DNA from: Priapulus caudatus
Taxonomy: Eukaryota; Priapulida; Priapulimorpha; Priapulimorphida; Priapulidae
Length of the DNA: 48,273 nucleotides
NCBI RefSeq assembly: GCF_000485595.1
Contig: NW_014577488.1
Coordinates: 72,176 to 120,448, forward strand
Reading direction: 5' to 3'
In this document: piece after piece, positions 1 to 9,450 of the stretch
Position numbering within the stretch: position 1 is the first letter of the stretch
How the letters are laid out: the number at the start of each line of letters is the position of its first letter
Notes under the pieces: generated by a model
Told to the model about the DNA's origin: nothing
Database searches by the model: none
The model's input: the letters and a program-made list of their open reading frames with translations, nothing else
Program-made: the position numbers and the translations under genes

Positions 1-135
1 TGCCATCGACTGCGACTGGTCGGCCATGGTGCGTTTGACACCTACTTACTCTCTACTTCGCCCTTCGAGAACAGCATCTGCTAAGGACTATTGTCACCTG
101 AGAAATTTCTTCCGTCTCGCTGGCCAATGATGTGG
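1..135 (+). pseudogene. Alpha-1,3-fucosyltransferase 3' fragment, chimeric junction
   Basis: This stretch repeats, with several single-base indels, the part of the neighbouring copy at about 731-850 that encodes the CDWSAMLRDTYYFYFAFENS region and the following KDYVTEKFFRSLANDV motif. At about position 136 the similarity stops, and sequence matching the stem region of a second fucosyltransferase copy begins. It is therefore either the tail of an upstream tandem copy joined to the next copy, or an assembly join made inside a repeated exon. An ATG at 91 lies in this fragment and reads in frame into the next copy, but the first 15 or so residues so encoded come from a shifted frame of the motif and are not a genuine N-terminus. 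Confidence 0.7.
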
Positions 136-1233
136 GCGAGGGCGCCGACACCCAAGCTGGCGCCACCGCTGCGCAAGCTGATGAACAGCTCGCGCGACGT
201 CGGCGCGGAGGAGCCGGGCAGGCGCAAGCTGGTGCTGCTCTGGACGCACATGTACAGAGCGAGCAACTTTAGCGGGTGCGCAGTGAGCGCGTGCGACGTG
301 ACGTCGGATCGGACGCGCCTCAAGGAGAGCGACGCGGTGATGTTCACGATGGCGCTGTACAGAGCTCACAAGCACGGTGTGCCCGAGTACAGGCGGCCCG
401 ACCAGCGCTGGGTGTTTGTCACGTACGAAGCGCCGCCCGTCGTACGCTGGATTTACAAAAAGCTGGACGCCTTCAACGGCTGGTTCAACTGGACGATGAG
501 TTACCGACGCGACTCGGATATCTTTTTCCAGGTCGGCAACGTCGCGCGTCGACGGACGCCTTACGACACGGCGGCCAGCATCGACTACGCAGCACGCAAG
601 ACGAAGCTCGCCACCTGGTGGATGTCGCACTGCCCGACGGACGACAGGCGGGAGTACCTTGTGAAACATATCAAGCGCTATATACCCGTGGATGTATTCG
701 GTCGCACTGATAACTGCGGTCAGACGGTCTGCCACGACTGCGACTGGTCGGCCATGTTGCGTGACACCTACTACTTCTACTTCGCCTTCGAGAACAGCAT
801 CTGTAAGGACTATGTCACCGAGAAATTCTTCCGCTCGCTGGCCAATGATGTGGTGCCGGTGGTACTAGGTGGCGCCAAATACACTGACACAGCTCCGCCT
901 CATTCCTACATCGACGTTCGAGATTTTCGCTCCGTCAAGGAGCTTACCAACTACCTCCAGCTAGTCGCTGGCAACAGCACCCTTTACAATGCCTACTTTG
1001 CCTGGAAGCGGGACTATGTTATTGACACTTCAGCTGCGGTATATCAGAACAGGTGGTGTCAACTATGCGAGAAACTGCACGCGCCCGCCTCACAACCTCA
1101 ATCGTACGATATACAGCGCTGGTTCACCGACGACTCTAAGTGCTTGCGTTATGACGAGACGTCTACAGAGGAGATGAAATTCATCAAATCCACATTGAAG
1201 CGGCCATATCAACGGGTGCGAGTTTCTGACTAA
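136..1233 (+). CDS. Alpha-1,3-fucosyltransferase (GT10), copy B, 5' end missing
   Basis: Transfers fucose from GDP-fucose to N-acetylglucosamine-containing glycans in the Golgi lumen (family knowledge). The reading frame is open from an ATG at 91 to the TAA at 1231-1233 (380 codons) without introns. Counting from that ATG, visible landmarks are GVPEYRRPDQRWVFVTYEAP (96-115), FNWTMSYRRDSDI (132-144), the acceptor-side WWMSHC (176-181), the hallmark YYFYFAFENS (227-236) followed by KDYVTEKFFR (239-248), VPVVLGGAKY (255-264) and a C-terminal CxxC at 323-326. Sequons are NFS 59, NWT 133 and NST 295. The catalytic domain looks complete and undamaged. The cytosolic tail and membrane anchor seen in the copy at 4276 are absent, because homology to that copy begins only in the stem near 136. 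As assembled it would lack a Golgi anchor, unless an upstream exon supplies one or the join is an artefact. Real start unknown. Confidence 0.9.
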   Translation, partial: ARAPTPKLAPPLRKLMNSSRDVGAEEPGRRKLVLLWTHMYRASNFSGCAVSACDVTSDRTRLKESDAVMFTMALYRAHKHGVPEYRRPDQRWVFVTYEAPPVVRWIYKKLDAFNGWFNWTMSYRRDSDIFFQVGNVARRRTPYDTAASIDYAARKTKLATWWMSHCPTDDRREYLVKHIKRYIPVDVFGRTDNCGQTVCHDCDWSAMLRDTYYFYFAFENSICKDYVTEKFFRSLANDVVPVVLGGAKYTDTAPPHSYIDVRDFRSVKELTNYLQLVAGNSTLYNAYFAWKRDYVIDTSAAVYQNRWCQLCEKLHAPASQPQSYDIQRWFTDDSKCLRYDETSTEEMKFIKSTLKRPYQRVRVSD

Positions 1234-1375
1234 ATTTACTTGCCTGGCCACTTTCAAGCTTTCAGACTGAGCTCAGCGTGTGCGCTCACGTGCGCGCGCG
1301 TGTGTCTATCTGTCTATTCATCTGCTTGGCTAGTCGCGTGTATAACCGGTTATTATACATTTATTTATATGTATA

Positions 1376-1381
1376 AATAAA
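1376..1381 (+). promoter_or_regulatory. Candidate polyadenylation signal AATAAA
   Basis: A canonical hexamer about 143 bases after the stop codon of fucosyltransferase copy B, in an AT-rich tract. It is the first AATAAA after the stop. Cleavage site not determined. Confidence 0.5.
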
Positions 1382-1407
1382 CAGGGGTAGAAATAAGGAG
1401 AAAAAAG

Positions 1408-1480
1408 AGATGGTCCACAGGACCATCTAGTTTGAAATTTAGATGGTCCTCCTAAATTTTAGATGGTCCTCCTAAATTTC
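1408..1480. repeat. AGATGGTCC hairpin and 20-bp tandem repeat
   Basis: AGATGGTCC (1408-1416) and its exact reverse complement (1420-1428) make a 9-bp hairpin with an ACA loop. The same word then starts two tandem 20-bp units (1441-1460 and 1461-1480), and ATGGTCC recurs near 1560. The rest of 1382-1940 shows no gene: a minus-strand open frame at 1459-1815 has no motif I recognise. Confidence 0.7.
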
Positions 1481-1950
1481 AAATTGTTCTCTAAAAGTAA
1501 TGCGGCGTGCAAGAAATTTACCGTAAAATGGGACCAAAATATTGACTTTGAAAATCGGATGGTCCTCCTGATTATTTGATGGCCCCCCCCATACCATCGG
1601 ACCATCGCTATTATTTCGACCCCCTGATTATTACATATATTTGTTCGCGGGGTTTTCATTTGTAAACAATAGTCATAACTCTGAAGCACTAACGGGTAAG
1701 CTTTTCGCATTACATGACGTAGGATACAAAGACGTTGAGGGAGTGAAATGGCCGGCATCAATTGATAAAGGGTCGGTATTAGATCAAATCCGTTCTGATT
1801 ATAAATAACTGACATAAATTTAAGGACGCGGGGTCGTAAGGAGGCGTGCTGTAGGTTTCTAACCTAAACTACATATGGTTCATACAGATTTCTGACAGGC
1901 GGTTTCATCAAAAATGTATTCAAGCGAGCGGCAATCAAGTATAGTCTTAT

Positions 1951-1992
1951 CAGGAGTGAATATCAGGAGATAATCTCTATTATTCACTCCTG
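1951..1992. mobile_element. Short hairpin element, 42 bp, with 7-bp direct repeats
   Basis: Arms CAGGAGTGAATA (1951-1962) and TATTCACTCCTG (1981-1992) are perfect reverse complements around an 18-base interior that can itself pair. The hairpin is flanked on both sides by exactly GTCTTAT (1944-1950 and 1993-1999), as expected of a target-site duplication. It belongs with the CAAGAG/CTCTTG hairpins found elsewhere in the window. Confidence 0.6.
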
Positions 1993-2016
1993 GTCTTATC
2001 AAGTATATCTGTTCAG

Positions 2017-2436
2017 TTGCTAACATTTATTTATGTGCAATGCACCACTATAGTTTTCCAGAGCATAGTTTTCCAACAGCATTTCTATCACCGCCACTAC
2101 CGTCACCGCCGCCACTGCGACCGCCACCACCACTGCTATCGTCACTACCGCCCCCGCCCATTCACCACCACCCCCTTCACTACCACCACTGTCGCTCCAC
2201 TCCTAGGCCACCAGCACTACTTCTACTACCACCAATCCCATCACCAGCACCAGCACCACAGGAGTGCAAAATAATAGGTCTATTATTATACACTCTTGAC
2301 CACATCACCACACCACCGCAACCTCCACAGACACACAATTGCCATCGCCGCCGCCGCCACCACTACCACAACTACCATCACCAGCCCCACCACCAGCAGC
2401 AGCAGCAGCAGCGGGAGCAGCAGCAGCAGCTAGGGA
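2017..2436. repeat. CAC/CAT/CCG and CAG trinucleotide-rich tract
   Basis: Imperfect CAC, CAT, CCG and CCA triplets ending in CAG/GCAG runs at about 2393-2432. Open frames here encode only His/Pro/Gln low-complexity strings and I do not believe them. A hairpin of the CAAGAG family sits inside at 2259-2298 (arms CAGGAGTG...AATAATAG and TATTATTA...CACTCTTG); flanking duplications cannot be judged in the repetitive surroundings. Confidence 0.7.
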
Positions 2437-2695
2437 TAGTCAGAGTAGGCCAGAGGTGAGACTGAAAGGTGGCTAGGGATAGTCAGAGTAGGCCAGAGGA
2501 TAGACGGAAAGGCAGGGCTTAGAGTGAGAGGGTTTAGGTCGATTGCCTCCACTGCACACTTGGCTGCAATCAGTCAGCAGAAGTAGTCAGAGTAGGCCAG
2601 AGGTAGACAGGGTAGGCCAGAGGTAGTCAGGGTAGGCCAGAGGTAGTCAGGGTAGGCCAGAGGTAGTCAAGGTAGGCCAGAGGTAGACTGAAGAA
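2437..2695. repeat. GGCCAGAGGT minisatellite, short copy
   Basis: Units built on GTAGGCCAGAGGT plus AGTCAGGGTA or GAGACTGAAAGGTGGCTAGG. Early units are about 43 bp and later ones about 20 bp. The longer version of the array is at 46320-46950, inside a PARP intron, so this copy came with the duplicated block 2437-3540. Confidence 0.85.
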
Positions 2696-2763
2696 ACTTA
2701 GATAACGAAAATATAATCACACGGCCGCGTGGGCGCGCGTGGGCGGTGCGCCGCGATACGTAC

Positions 2764-2874
2764 GCATCGTGTTGTGGTAGTAGTGGAGGATGTACTGCGC
2801 CTCAGCCACCTTCCAGTCGAGCAGCTCTAGCTGCGTGCTCAGGCAGCGGTAGACGTAATCCAGCGGGCAGATCT
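2764..2874 (-). pseudogene. Orphan PARP catalytic-domain exon (duplicate)
   Basis: The minus strand has an acceptor CACATCGCAG followed by an exon reading ICPLDYVYRC, LSTQLELLDWKVAEAQYILH and YYHNTM. It is followed by a possible donor GTACGT; the frame can also read on to a TGA about 50 bases later. The pattern xNPLDxxYxxLxTxLxxLD...EAxxIxxYxxNT is the start of the PARP ADP-ribosyltransferase domain, before the HGT motif. This copy is clean, whereas its duplicate at about 47012-47122 carries indels. The HGT, GIYSADM and C-terminal exons are not present near it, so by itself it cannot make an enzyme. Alternative: the contig is mis-joined and this is the other allele of the 47-kb exon. Confidence 0.7.
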
Positions 2875-3540
2875 CTGCGATGTGAGGAGAGCGGACGGAG
2901 ATGAGTTTTTAAACGCGCGTCAATGCTTCGTAGAACGGTCGCTTCCGTCAGTTTTTTCGATTGCATTTCTTGCTATGCTATGCCATGCTATAAGCACTAT
3001 GTTATGCTACACTAGGATGTGTCGTGGTGAGACTTGAGCACCGTTTTGCATTGCCTAACGCACTGCCCCTGCTATGTTACACTATGCTATGCTACACTGC
3101 ATCACAGTGAAACCTGCCCCTCTTTCACCCACTGATTCCTGCACCATTCTTGCTATGCTAAACTAAGCTAGAAACTCTATACTGTGTCGCAGTGAAATTC
3201 AACCCCATTTCATATCGACCAATGCTACACGATATATATTATTATTCTACGATATGCAACACTGCAACACAGCAAAACCTGCCACTCCTTCCGTTATCCG
3301 CTATATCTCGCCGTCATCGCTGCACACACCCCTCTTGCTATGTTAAAGTGATTACGTCCCGTAAATATTTAAAAATAAAAAAAATATTTCCACTTTTTCA
3401 CAAAATATAAGTAATTCTGTTCACTTTTTATGGTTAAATTGCTGCATTATTACTTCTTATTTTACTATATTGTTCGATGTGAACATACACTCGTGACTCA
3501 TACATAGCCCATAGCAAGCAATTAATGTCAGGAACACAAT

Positions 3541-3753
3541 ATCAAGTCTACGTTATATTCCGTAGTTTACAAACAGAGACTGTCATGGATGTCGCCATTA
3601 CGGGGCTGTATATGTAGTCAGGTCCGTGTCTATAGGCTAGTCTCAGGCGGGTCTACGTCATCCCTGACGTCTGCTGAGAGCTCGTTACAGGTGCCGACTC
3701 GGGAATGATCGCGATCGCCAATCATTGATGATTGATTGGTTGGTCGGCTCGAT
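3541..3753. other. Intergenic, nothing recognised
   Basis: Unique-looking sequence between the duplicated PARP block and the inverted fucosyltransferase relic. I see no coding frame, repeat or RNA signature. Confidence 0.5.
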
Positions 3754-3919
3754 GAAAATCACGGACATCAATGTAGGAATGAGGCGGAGCTGTGTCAGTG
3801 TATTTCGCGCCACCTAGTACCACCGGCACCACATCATTGGCCAGCGAGCGGAAGAAATTCTCGGCGACATAGTCCTTACGGATGCTGTTCTCGAAGGCAA
3901 AGTAGAAGTAGTAGGTGTC
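3754..3919 (-). pseudogene. Inverted fucosyltransferase relic (FENS motif region)
   Basis: On the minus strand the sequence reads DTYYFYFAFENSIRKDYVAE and continues through NFFRSLANDVVPVVLGG to YIDVRDF. This corresponds to about residues 225-279 of copy B. It starts and stops abruptly within the catalytic domain and is opposite in direction to its neighbours. Three replacements lie in or near the signature (C to R, T to A, K to N). It is a truncated, inverted copy and cannot encode an active enzyme alone. Confidence 0.88.
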
Positions 3920-4275
3920 ACACAACAATCCATAGCGACTGCATCTCACATGGGGACGCGCGTCTATAGCAGATGCTTGATAATTGCCGACTGACAACTG
4001 CTTTACTCATCGCATGTCTCTCACGCTTTGCAGCTCAGCGCGGATGCGACGTCATTGACCGACCACTCGAGCGCAGCATCATTCGTCAGATTGGCCTCAC
4101 AGCTTGCTGCATAAACAAACGATGCACGACCGACAGACCCGCTCATTACGATATCCACCTGCGTGTGCTCTTTACAACGCTTCCTACATCCCCCGAATAG
4201 TACAATTATGTTTTATTAACCCACGTCACACGCGGCGAGAGCTAGCATAGACACGCGCTTGCCATCAGCACCAAC
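3920..4275. other. Upstream region of fucosyltransferase copy D
   Basis: About 350 bases between the inverted relic and the ATG of copy D. It presumably contains the 5' untranslated region and promoter. No clear TATA box at a plausible distance. The ATG at 4276 has a good context (CACCAACATGG). Confidence 0.4.
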
Positions 4276-5603
4276 ATGGCGCCGGCGATAGGCGACGAGC
4301 TCGACAGATCTGAACTACAGGCGGCGCCAGAAGCGGCGACGTCGGAAGCTCGGCGAGGTGCGTCGGGCTGCGACGGTGGCGCCGGCCGCAGCCGCGTTAG
4401 CCGCGTGCTCGCGCTGGCAATGTTCGTCACGTGCTACCTCGTGCTCTCCTCGTACATAAGCAGACGAGAACACACACTAGCGAGAGCGCCCGCGCCGGCG
4501 GCAGCGGCGGCGACGTCGGCACAACTGCGGCGGACGATGTCTGAGCCGGGGGCCGACGTGCGTGCGCAGTCCGGCCGACGCAGACTCGTGCTACTCTGGA
4601 CGAACATGTTCGGGAAACCCAACTTCACAGGATGCGCCGTGAGCGCCTGTGACGTCACGTCGGACCGCAGCCGCGTCAAGCACAGCGACGCCATCTTGTT
4701 TACGATCTCTGTGTACAACCCGCGAACGGACGGTGTGCCCGAGTACAGGCGGCCCGACCAGCGCTGGGTGTTTGTCACGTACGAGGCGCCGCCCGTCGTA
4801 CATTGGTCCTACAGAAAGCTGGACGTGTTCAACGGCTGGTTCAACTGGACGATGAGTTACCGACGCGACTCGGATATCTTCTATCAGGAGGGTGACGTCG
4901 CGCGTCGACGGACGCCTAAGGACACGGCGGCCAGCATCGACTACGCAGCACGCAAGACGAAGCTCGCCACCTGGTGGGTGTCGCACTGCCCGACGGACGA
5001 CAGGCGGGAGTACCTCTTAACTTGTGACATATCAGGCTATATACGCCGTAGCATGTATTTGGTCGGCAACTGATAACTGCGTCAGACGGTCTGCCACGAC
5101 TGCGACTGGTCGGCCATGTTGCGTGAACCTACTACTCTACTTTCGCCTTCGAAAGACAGCATCTGTAAAGGACTATGTCACGCGAGAATTCTTCCGCTGC
5201 GCTGCAAATGATTGGTGCCGGTGGTACTAGGTGGCGCGCAAATACACTGACACAGCTCCGCCTCATTCTTAGCATTGATGTCCGTGATTTTCGACTCCGT
5301 GCAAGGAGCTTGTACAACTACCCTCCAGCTAGCTCGCTTGGCACGGCACCCTTTACAATGCCTATTTGCTGCGAAAGGCGGGACTATGTTATTGACACTT
5401 CAGCTGCGGTTTCTCAACGTAGGTGGTGCCCCTTGTGTGAGAAACTGCACGCGCCAGTTTCCCGACCACAGTCGTACGACATGCAGCGCTGGTTCACAGA
5501 GGACTCCAAGTGTATGCGTTACGATAAAAACTATGCGGATGAAATAAGATACAAGAAGTCTAACTTGAGACGGCCGCGTCGGCATATTCGGCTTGAAGAA
5601 TAA
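4276..5603 (+). CDS. Alpha-1,3-fucosyltransferase (GT10), copy D, full length with unresolved frameshifts
   Basis: The only copy here with a whole type II membrane-protein layout: cytosolic tail (residues 1-42), a membrane anchor around 43-61 (RVLALAMFVTCYLVLSSYI), an Ala/Pro-rich stem (about 65-105) and the catalytic domain. The frame from the ATG at 4276 is intact to about 5008 and includes GVPEYRRPDQ, FNWTMSYRRDSDI and WWVSHC. From about 5010 to 5375 the match to copy B continues, but with many one-base insertions and deletions that break the frame repeatedly, including over the FENS motif. From about 5380 to the TAA at 5601-5603 the frame is clean again and has the C-terminal CxxC. Clean ends with a damaged middle, where the copies are most alike, suggest consensus error, but a recent pseudogene cannot be excluded. 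Intronless like copy B. An AATAAA overlaps the stop and another lies at 5804-5809. Confidence 0.85.
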
Positions 5604-5803
5604 ATCTATCTGGCTACCGATTCGCTGGTCTCACACATTCCGGGCGCGTGTGAAAATGTATTCGCGTGAATCTTTTGGAATCGTAGGTTTCTTTTGTAAA
5701 CATCGTTGAGCTACGTTTCTGTTCAAGCTAGTCTCTATTAACACGTTGACGCCAAAATTTAGCAGAGACGCATCGCCGAAACCACGGGAACTTGGAACGT
5801 CTC

Positions 5804-5809
5804 AATAAA
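5804..5809 (+). promoter_or_regulatory. Candidate polyadenylation signal AATAAA
   Basis: Canonical hexamer about 200 bases after the stop of fucosyltransferase copy D. An earlier one (5599-5604) overlaps the stop codon and is less likely to be used. Confidence 0.4.
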
Positions 5810-6030
5810 GAAAAGTAAATAACACGAAATGTATTTTACTACTATCAATCATTCAATGTTTCTTTACACTCCTATCTTCGCCTATTACCGTATTGTCGAT
5901 CAACTTTGCGTAATGCGTCAAATGCCATATCTGAACAACAAGTACCCCGCACGCACGCCCTGTGCACAAACAACAAGAAAAAGAGAGGGACATACTAAAC
6001 AGCCGCATGTTCGTCGGAAATGTGCTACTA

Positions 6031-7500
6031 AACAGCGAAATTGAGATGTGCGCGGACTGTGCAAGAAGGGCAGGAATGTGCAGGATGTGCGCTGAATTGC
6101 AAGGAATGTGCCAGGAATGTGGTAACTAAACAGGCGAAATGTGCTACCATACAGGGAAATGTGTCAGAATTGTGCGAATTGTCAAGAATGTGCAGGAATG
6201 TGCGCGGAATGTGCAAATTTGCAGGATTGACAATATGTGGCGTAATGTGCATCATAACGCATGCGATGTATCAAATGGTCAAAAATATTATATAAAAAAG
6301 CGAAATGTGCTACTAAACAGTCGAAAGTGGTACTGTAACAGCGGAATGTGCGTGGAATAGTAAGAATGTGGTGGCAATCGATCAAATAACTGCCGAATGT
6401 ATGCAAAATGTGTACACAATATTATAGGCCATAAATCAGCGAAATGGCTACTAAACACCGAAATGTGCTACTAAACAGCGAATGGCGTGGTAATAGGTAA
6501 GATGTGGGTGAAAGTGCGCTCAAAATCTCCGCAATGGTATCAAAATGTTGTAAACAATATTATACACTAAACAGCGAAATGTGCTACTAAGCAGGCGAAA
6601 TGTACGGCTTACTAAACAGCGGATTGCGCGGTAAGGTAAAATGTGGCGCAAGTGGGCATCCATAACTGCCCAATGTATCAAAATTGTGTAAAAAATATTG
6701 ATACTAAACACCGAAATGTGGCTCTAAACAGCGAAATGTTCTACTCAACAGGCGAAATGTACTGCTACTCAACAGCGGAATTCGCGATGTGTTAGAAGGG
6801 CAATGTTGCACCAATAACTGCAACTCCACGCAGATTGCGCTCTGCGCTCTAGGCTCCAATCTCACAATCATGGCTGCAATTCTCTATTCAATTCTGTAAT
6901 TATACTGAGGTTGGAAGAGGACTGCAATGCAGTTTGCATACTGCGGCAATGTATGCAAGAAGTGTAAAAAATGTTTCTACTAAAGCAGCGAATTGTGCTA
7001 CTAGAACAGCTAGAATGTTTAACGAATGTGGCGCAATGTGCCTCATACCTGCGCAAATGTATCAAAATGTGTCAAAACAACTGTTTATACTAAACAGCGG
7101 AATGTGCTACTAACAGCGAGAGGAATGTGCGCGGATGAGTACAAGAATATTGTATGCAAAATGCTGTAAAAAATATTATACTAAACAGGGATGTGCTACT
7201 AGCGGAATGTGCGGCGAATGGTAGTATAGTGGCGCAATGTCATCATAACTGTCGCGAGTATCAAAATGTATAAAAATATTATACTAAACAGCGGAATGTG
7301 CTACTAAATCGCGAATGCATGGTACTAAACAGGAATTGCGTGAATAGGTAAAAATGTGGCAATTTGCATCAATGAACTGCCGCAATGTTCAAAATGGTCA
7401 AAAATATTATACAAACAGTGGAATGCTAGACTAACCAGCGAAATGTGTACTAACAGCGGAATGTGTGTTGGAATAGGTAAGAATACTCCTAAACTGCGAC
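6031..7500. repeat. Degenerate satellite, GCGAAATGTGCTACTAAACAG family
   Basis: Repeated words such as GCGAAATGTGCTACTAAACA, GGTAAGAATGTGGCGCAATG, CATAACTGCCGCAATGTATC and AAAATATTATACTAAACAG recur in the same order, giving a longer period of very roughly 130-170 bp with shorter subrepeats inside. Copies are poorly conserved. The open frames here are by-products of the repeat. 5830-6030 is ordinary-looking sequence leading into it. Confidence 0.8.
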
Positions 7501-7700
7501 GCAATGACGGCGAAAATGAACGCGAATGACGCGAAATGACTCAAAATCATCAAGTATACATAAAATTAATATTAAATTAATGTTTTTATTAATTAAAGTT
7601 AAATTGTTATTAATTCATCTTAAAATTAAATGAAAATTGGCTATTTAAAAATTTTAAATTAACTATTAAATGAAGCGATAGGTTGTCCTGTGAATGACGC
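7501..7700. other. AT-rich junction
   Basis: AT-rich sequence (TAAATTAAT, TTAAAATTAAATG) between the satellite and the pyrimidine tract. No feature seen. Confidence 0.5.
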
Positions 7701-7714
7701 GAATGAGATGTCTT

Positions 7715-8425
7715 CTCCTCCCTCTTCTCTCTCTCTCTCTCTCCTCTCTCTCTTCTCTCTCTCCTCTCTCCTCTCTCTCGTCTTCTCTCTCTCTCTCTCG
7801 CTGTCCTCTCTCTCGTCTCTCTTTCTCTTCTCTTCTCTCTCTCCCTCTCCTCTTCTCTCTCTTCTCTCTCTCTCTCTCTCATGCCTCTCGTCTACTCTCT
7901 CGTCTCTCTCCTCTTCCCGTTACTACTCATCTCTCATCCCCCTCTCAATTCGTCTCCGTCCTCTTCTCTTCTCTCTCTTCGCTCCTTCTCTCTCTCTCTC
8001 ATCTCTCCTCTCCCTCGCTCTCTCTCTCAATCTCTCTCGTGGCGCTAATCATCTCATCGCTCTCCTCTCTCATCCTCACCCGCCCCTCTCTCAGTCCTCT
8101 CTCCCCTCTTCTATCTCCCATCGTCTGATCTCTCCCCTTCTCTCTTCTCTCTCCTCTCGTCCTCTCTGGTCTCTGTCTCCCTCTCCCTCTCCCTCTCCTC
8201 TTCTCTCTCTTACTCTTCCGCTCTCTCTTCTCTCTTCTTCCACTATCATTCTCTGTCTGCTCTCGTTTCCTCTTTTTCTTTCTCTTCTCTCTCTTTCTTT
8301 CTTCGTCTCCCCTCCTCTTTTCTCTTTTTCTCCTCTCTTCCTCTCTCTCGCTCTCCTGTCCTCTTCGTCCTCTCTCTTCTCTCGTCTCTCTCTCTCCCTC
8401 CTCTCTCTTTCTTTTCCTTCTTGCG
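7715..8425. repeat. CT/TC pyrimidine tract, about 700 bp
   Basis: Almost pure C and T on the plus strand, mostly CTCTCT with TTCT and CCCT variants. A 273-codon frame across it encodes Ser/Leu low-complexity sequence and its complement encodes Arg/Glu; neither is a credible gene. Such polypurine-polypyrimidine tracts can adopt triplex DNA. Confidence 0.95.
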
Positions 8426-8479
8426 CGCGCATTTTCTTTCTATTGCGCGGCCATGTCCTCCATATTTGGCCATTATTCA

Positions 8480-9400
8480 TATTTGTGTGTTGTTGTTTGC
8501 GTGTGTGGTGACGGTGTGTGCGGTTAGCGCGTGTGTCAGGCGACGTGCCGTTGTAGCGCGTGATGTGCGTGAGCGCCGTGTGTGTGACGGTGTGCGTGAG
8601 CGCGTGTGTGCGACTGTTCGCGGACGTGTGTGCGTGAGCGCGTGTGTGCGCGATCGGTCTGATGTGAATGTGTGCGTGAGCGCGTGTGTGCGGCGTGTGC
8701 GTGACGCCTGTGTGTCGACGCGCTGGGTGCGGTGACGCGCCGCGTGTCGTGCGACATCTCGTCGTGTGCGTGTGCGCGATGTGTGTGGCCGTGAGCCGCG
8801 CTGGTCGACGTGATGGTGCCGCGGTAAGTGCGACGTGTGTGCGTGAGCGCGTGTGTCGTGAGCGCGTGTGGTGGCGACGTGGTCGGATCGCGGTAGTGCG
8901 ACGTGGTGCGTGCAGCGCGACGTGTACATGACAAGTGTGTGCGGTGTGCGTGAGCCGGCGTGTGTGGAGGCCTGCGAGCCACGGTTGTCCGATGTGTGTA
9001 GCGGAGCGCGTGTGTGCGACGTGTTGCGCACTGTGTGCGTGGGTGGCGCTGCAGCGTACAGCCGTGGTGGTGAGCGAATGTGTGGAGTGTTTGCGAGTGT
9101 GGCGTGAATTCGCGTGAATGACGACGATAGGCTCAAAACAACCCGCACCCAGTGGTGATGATGATTGTGTGCCTGAGCTGTGTTTGCGATGTGTGTCGAC
9201 GTGTGTGCGACGTGTGACGACGCTGTGTTGGTATATACGCGTGGTCGGTGATTCGTGTCTTTTGTGTGGACGTCATGGGGGCGTTGTAAACGCGCGTGTG
9301 TGTGAGTGTATTGTGAGTGAGTGTGTGTGCGTCGTGCGTGCGAGTGCGTGCGGTGCGTGCGTTTCGCGCCCGTTATGTCGTTTCTTCTCATGTAATATGC
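8480..9400. repeat. GTGTGCGTGAGCGCGTGTG minisatellite
   Basis: GT-rich repeats based on GTGTGTGCGTGAGCGCGTG with GCGACGTG interruptions, strongly enriched in alternating purine-pyrimidine steps and CpG. The long minus-strand frame (8477-9451) encodes His/Thr/Arg/Ala low-complexity sequence and is rejected as a gene. Confidence 0.9.
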
Positions 9401-9450
9401 ACATGTAAGACGTGGTCGTGGGACCCGTCTATAAGCGTTTGGTATCAACA

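Larger units (their letters stand above)
2437..3540. repeat. Segmental duplication of 46320-47820
   Basis: From the minisatellite, through the PARP exon, through the TGCTATGCTA-rich stretch (about 2960-3350) and up to the AGCAAGCAATTAA near 3520, the sequence matches 46320-47820 in the same orientation, with many small indels in the right-hand copy. Similarity ends near 3540, where 3541 onward and 47820 onward differ. It places a fragment of the PARP locus between fucosyltransferase copies. Beyond the exon I see no other gene in it. Confidence 0.85.

Noticed and set aside
94-735. 213-residue protein opposite fucosyltransferase copy B
   Set aside because: It is the antisense shadow of a GC-rich coding region; no motif of its own.
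1459-1815. 118-residue minus-strand gene
   Set aside because: No recognisable domain; it overlaps the AGATGGTCC repeats and has no duplicate or splice support.
7690-8511. 273-residue Ser/Leu protein
   Set aside because: It is the translation of a CT tract; every frame is open because the tract lacks stop codons.
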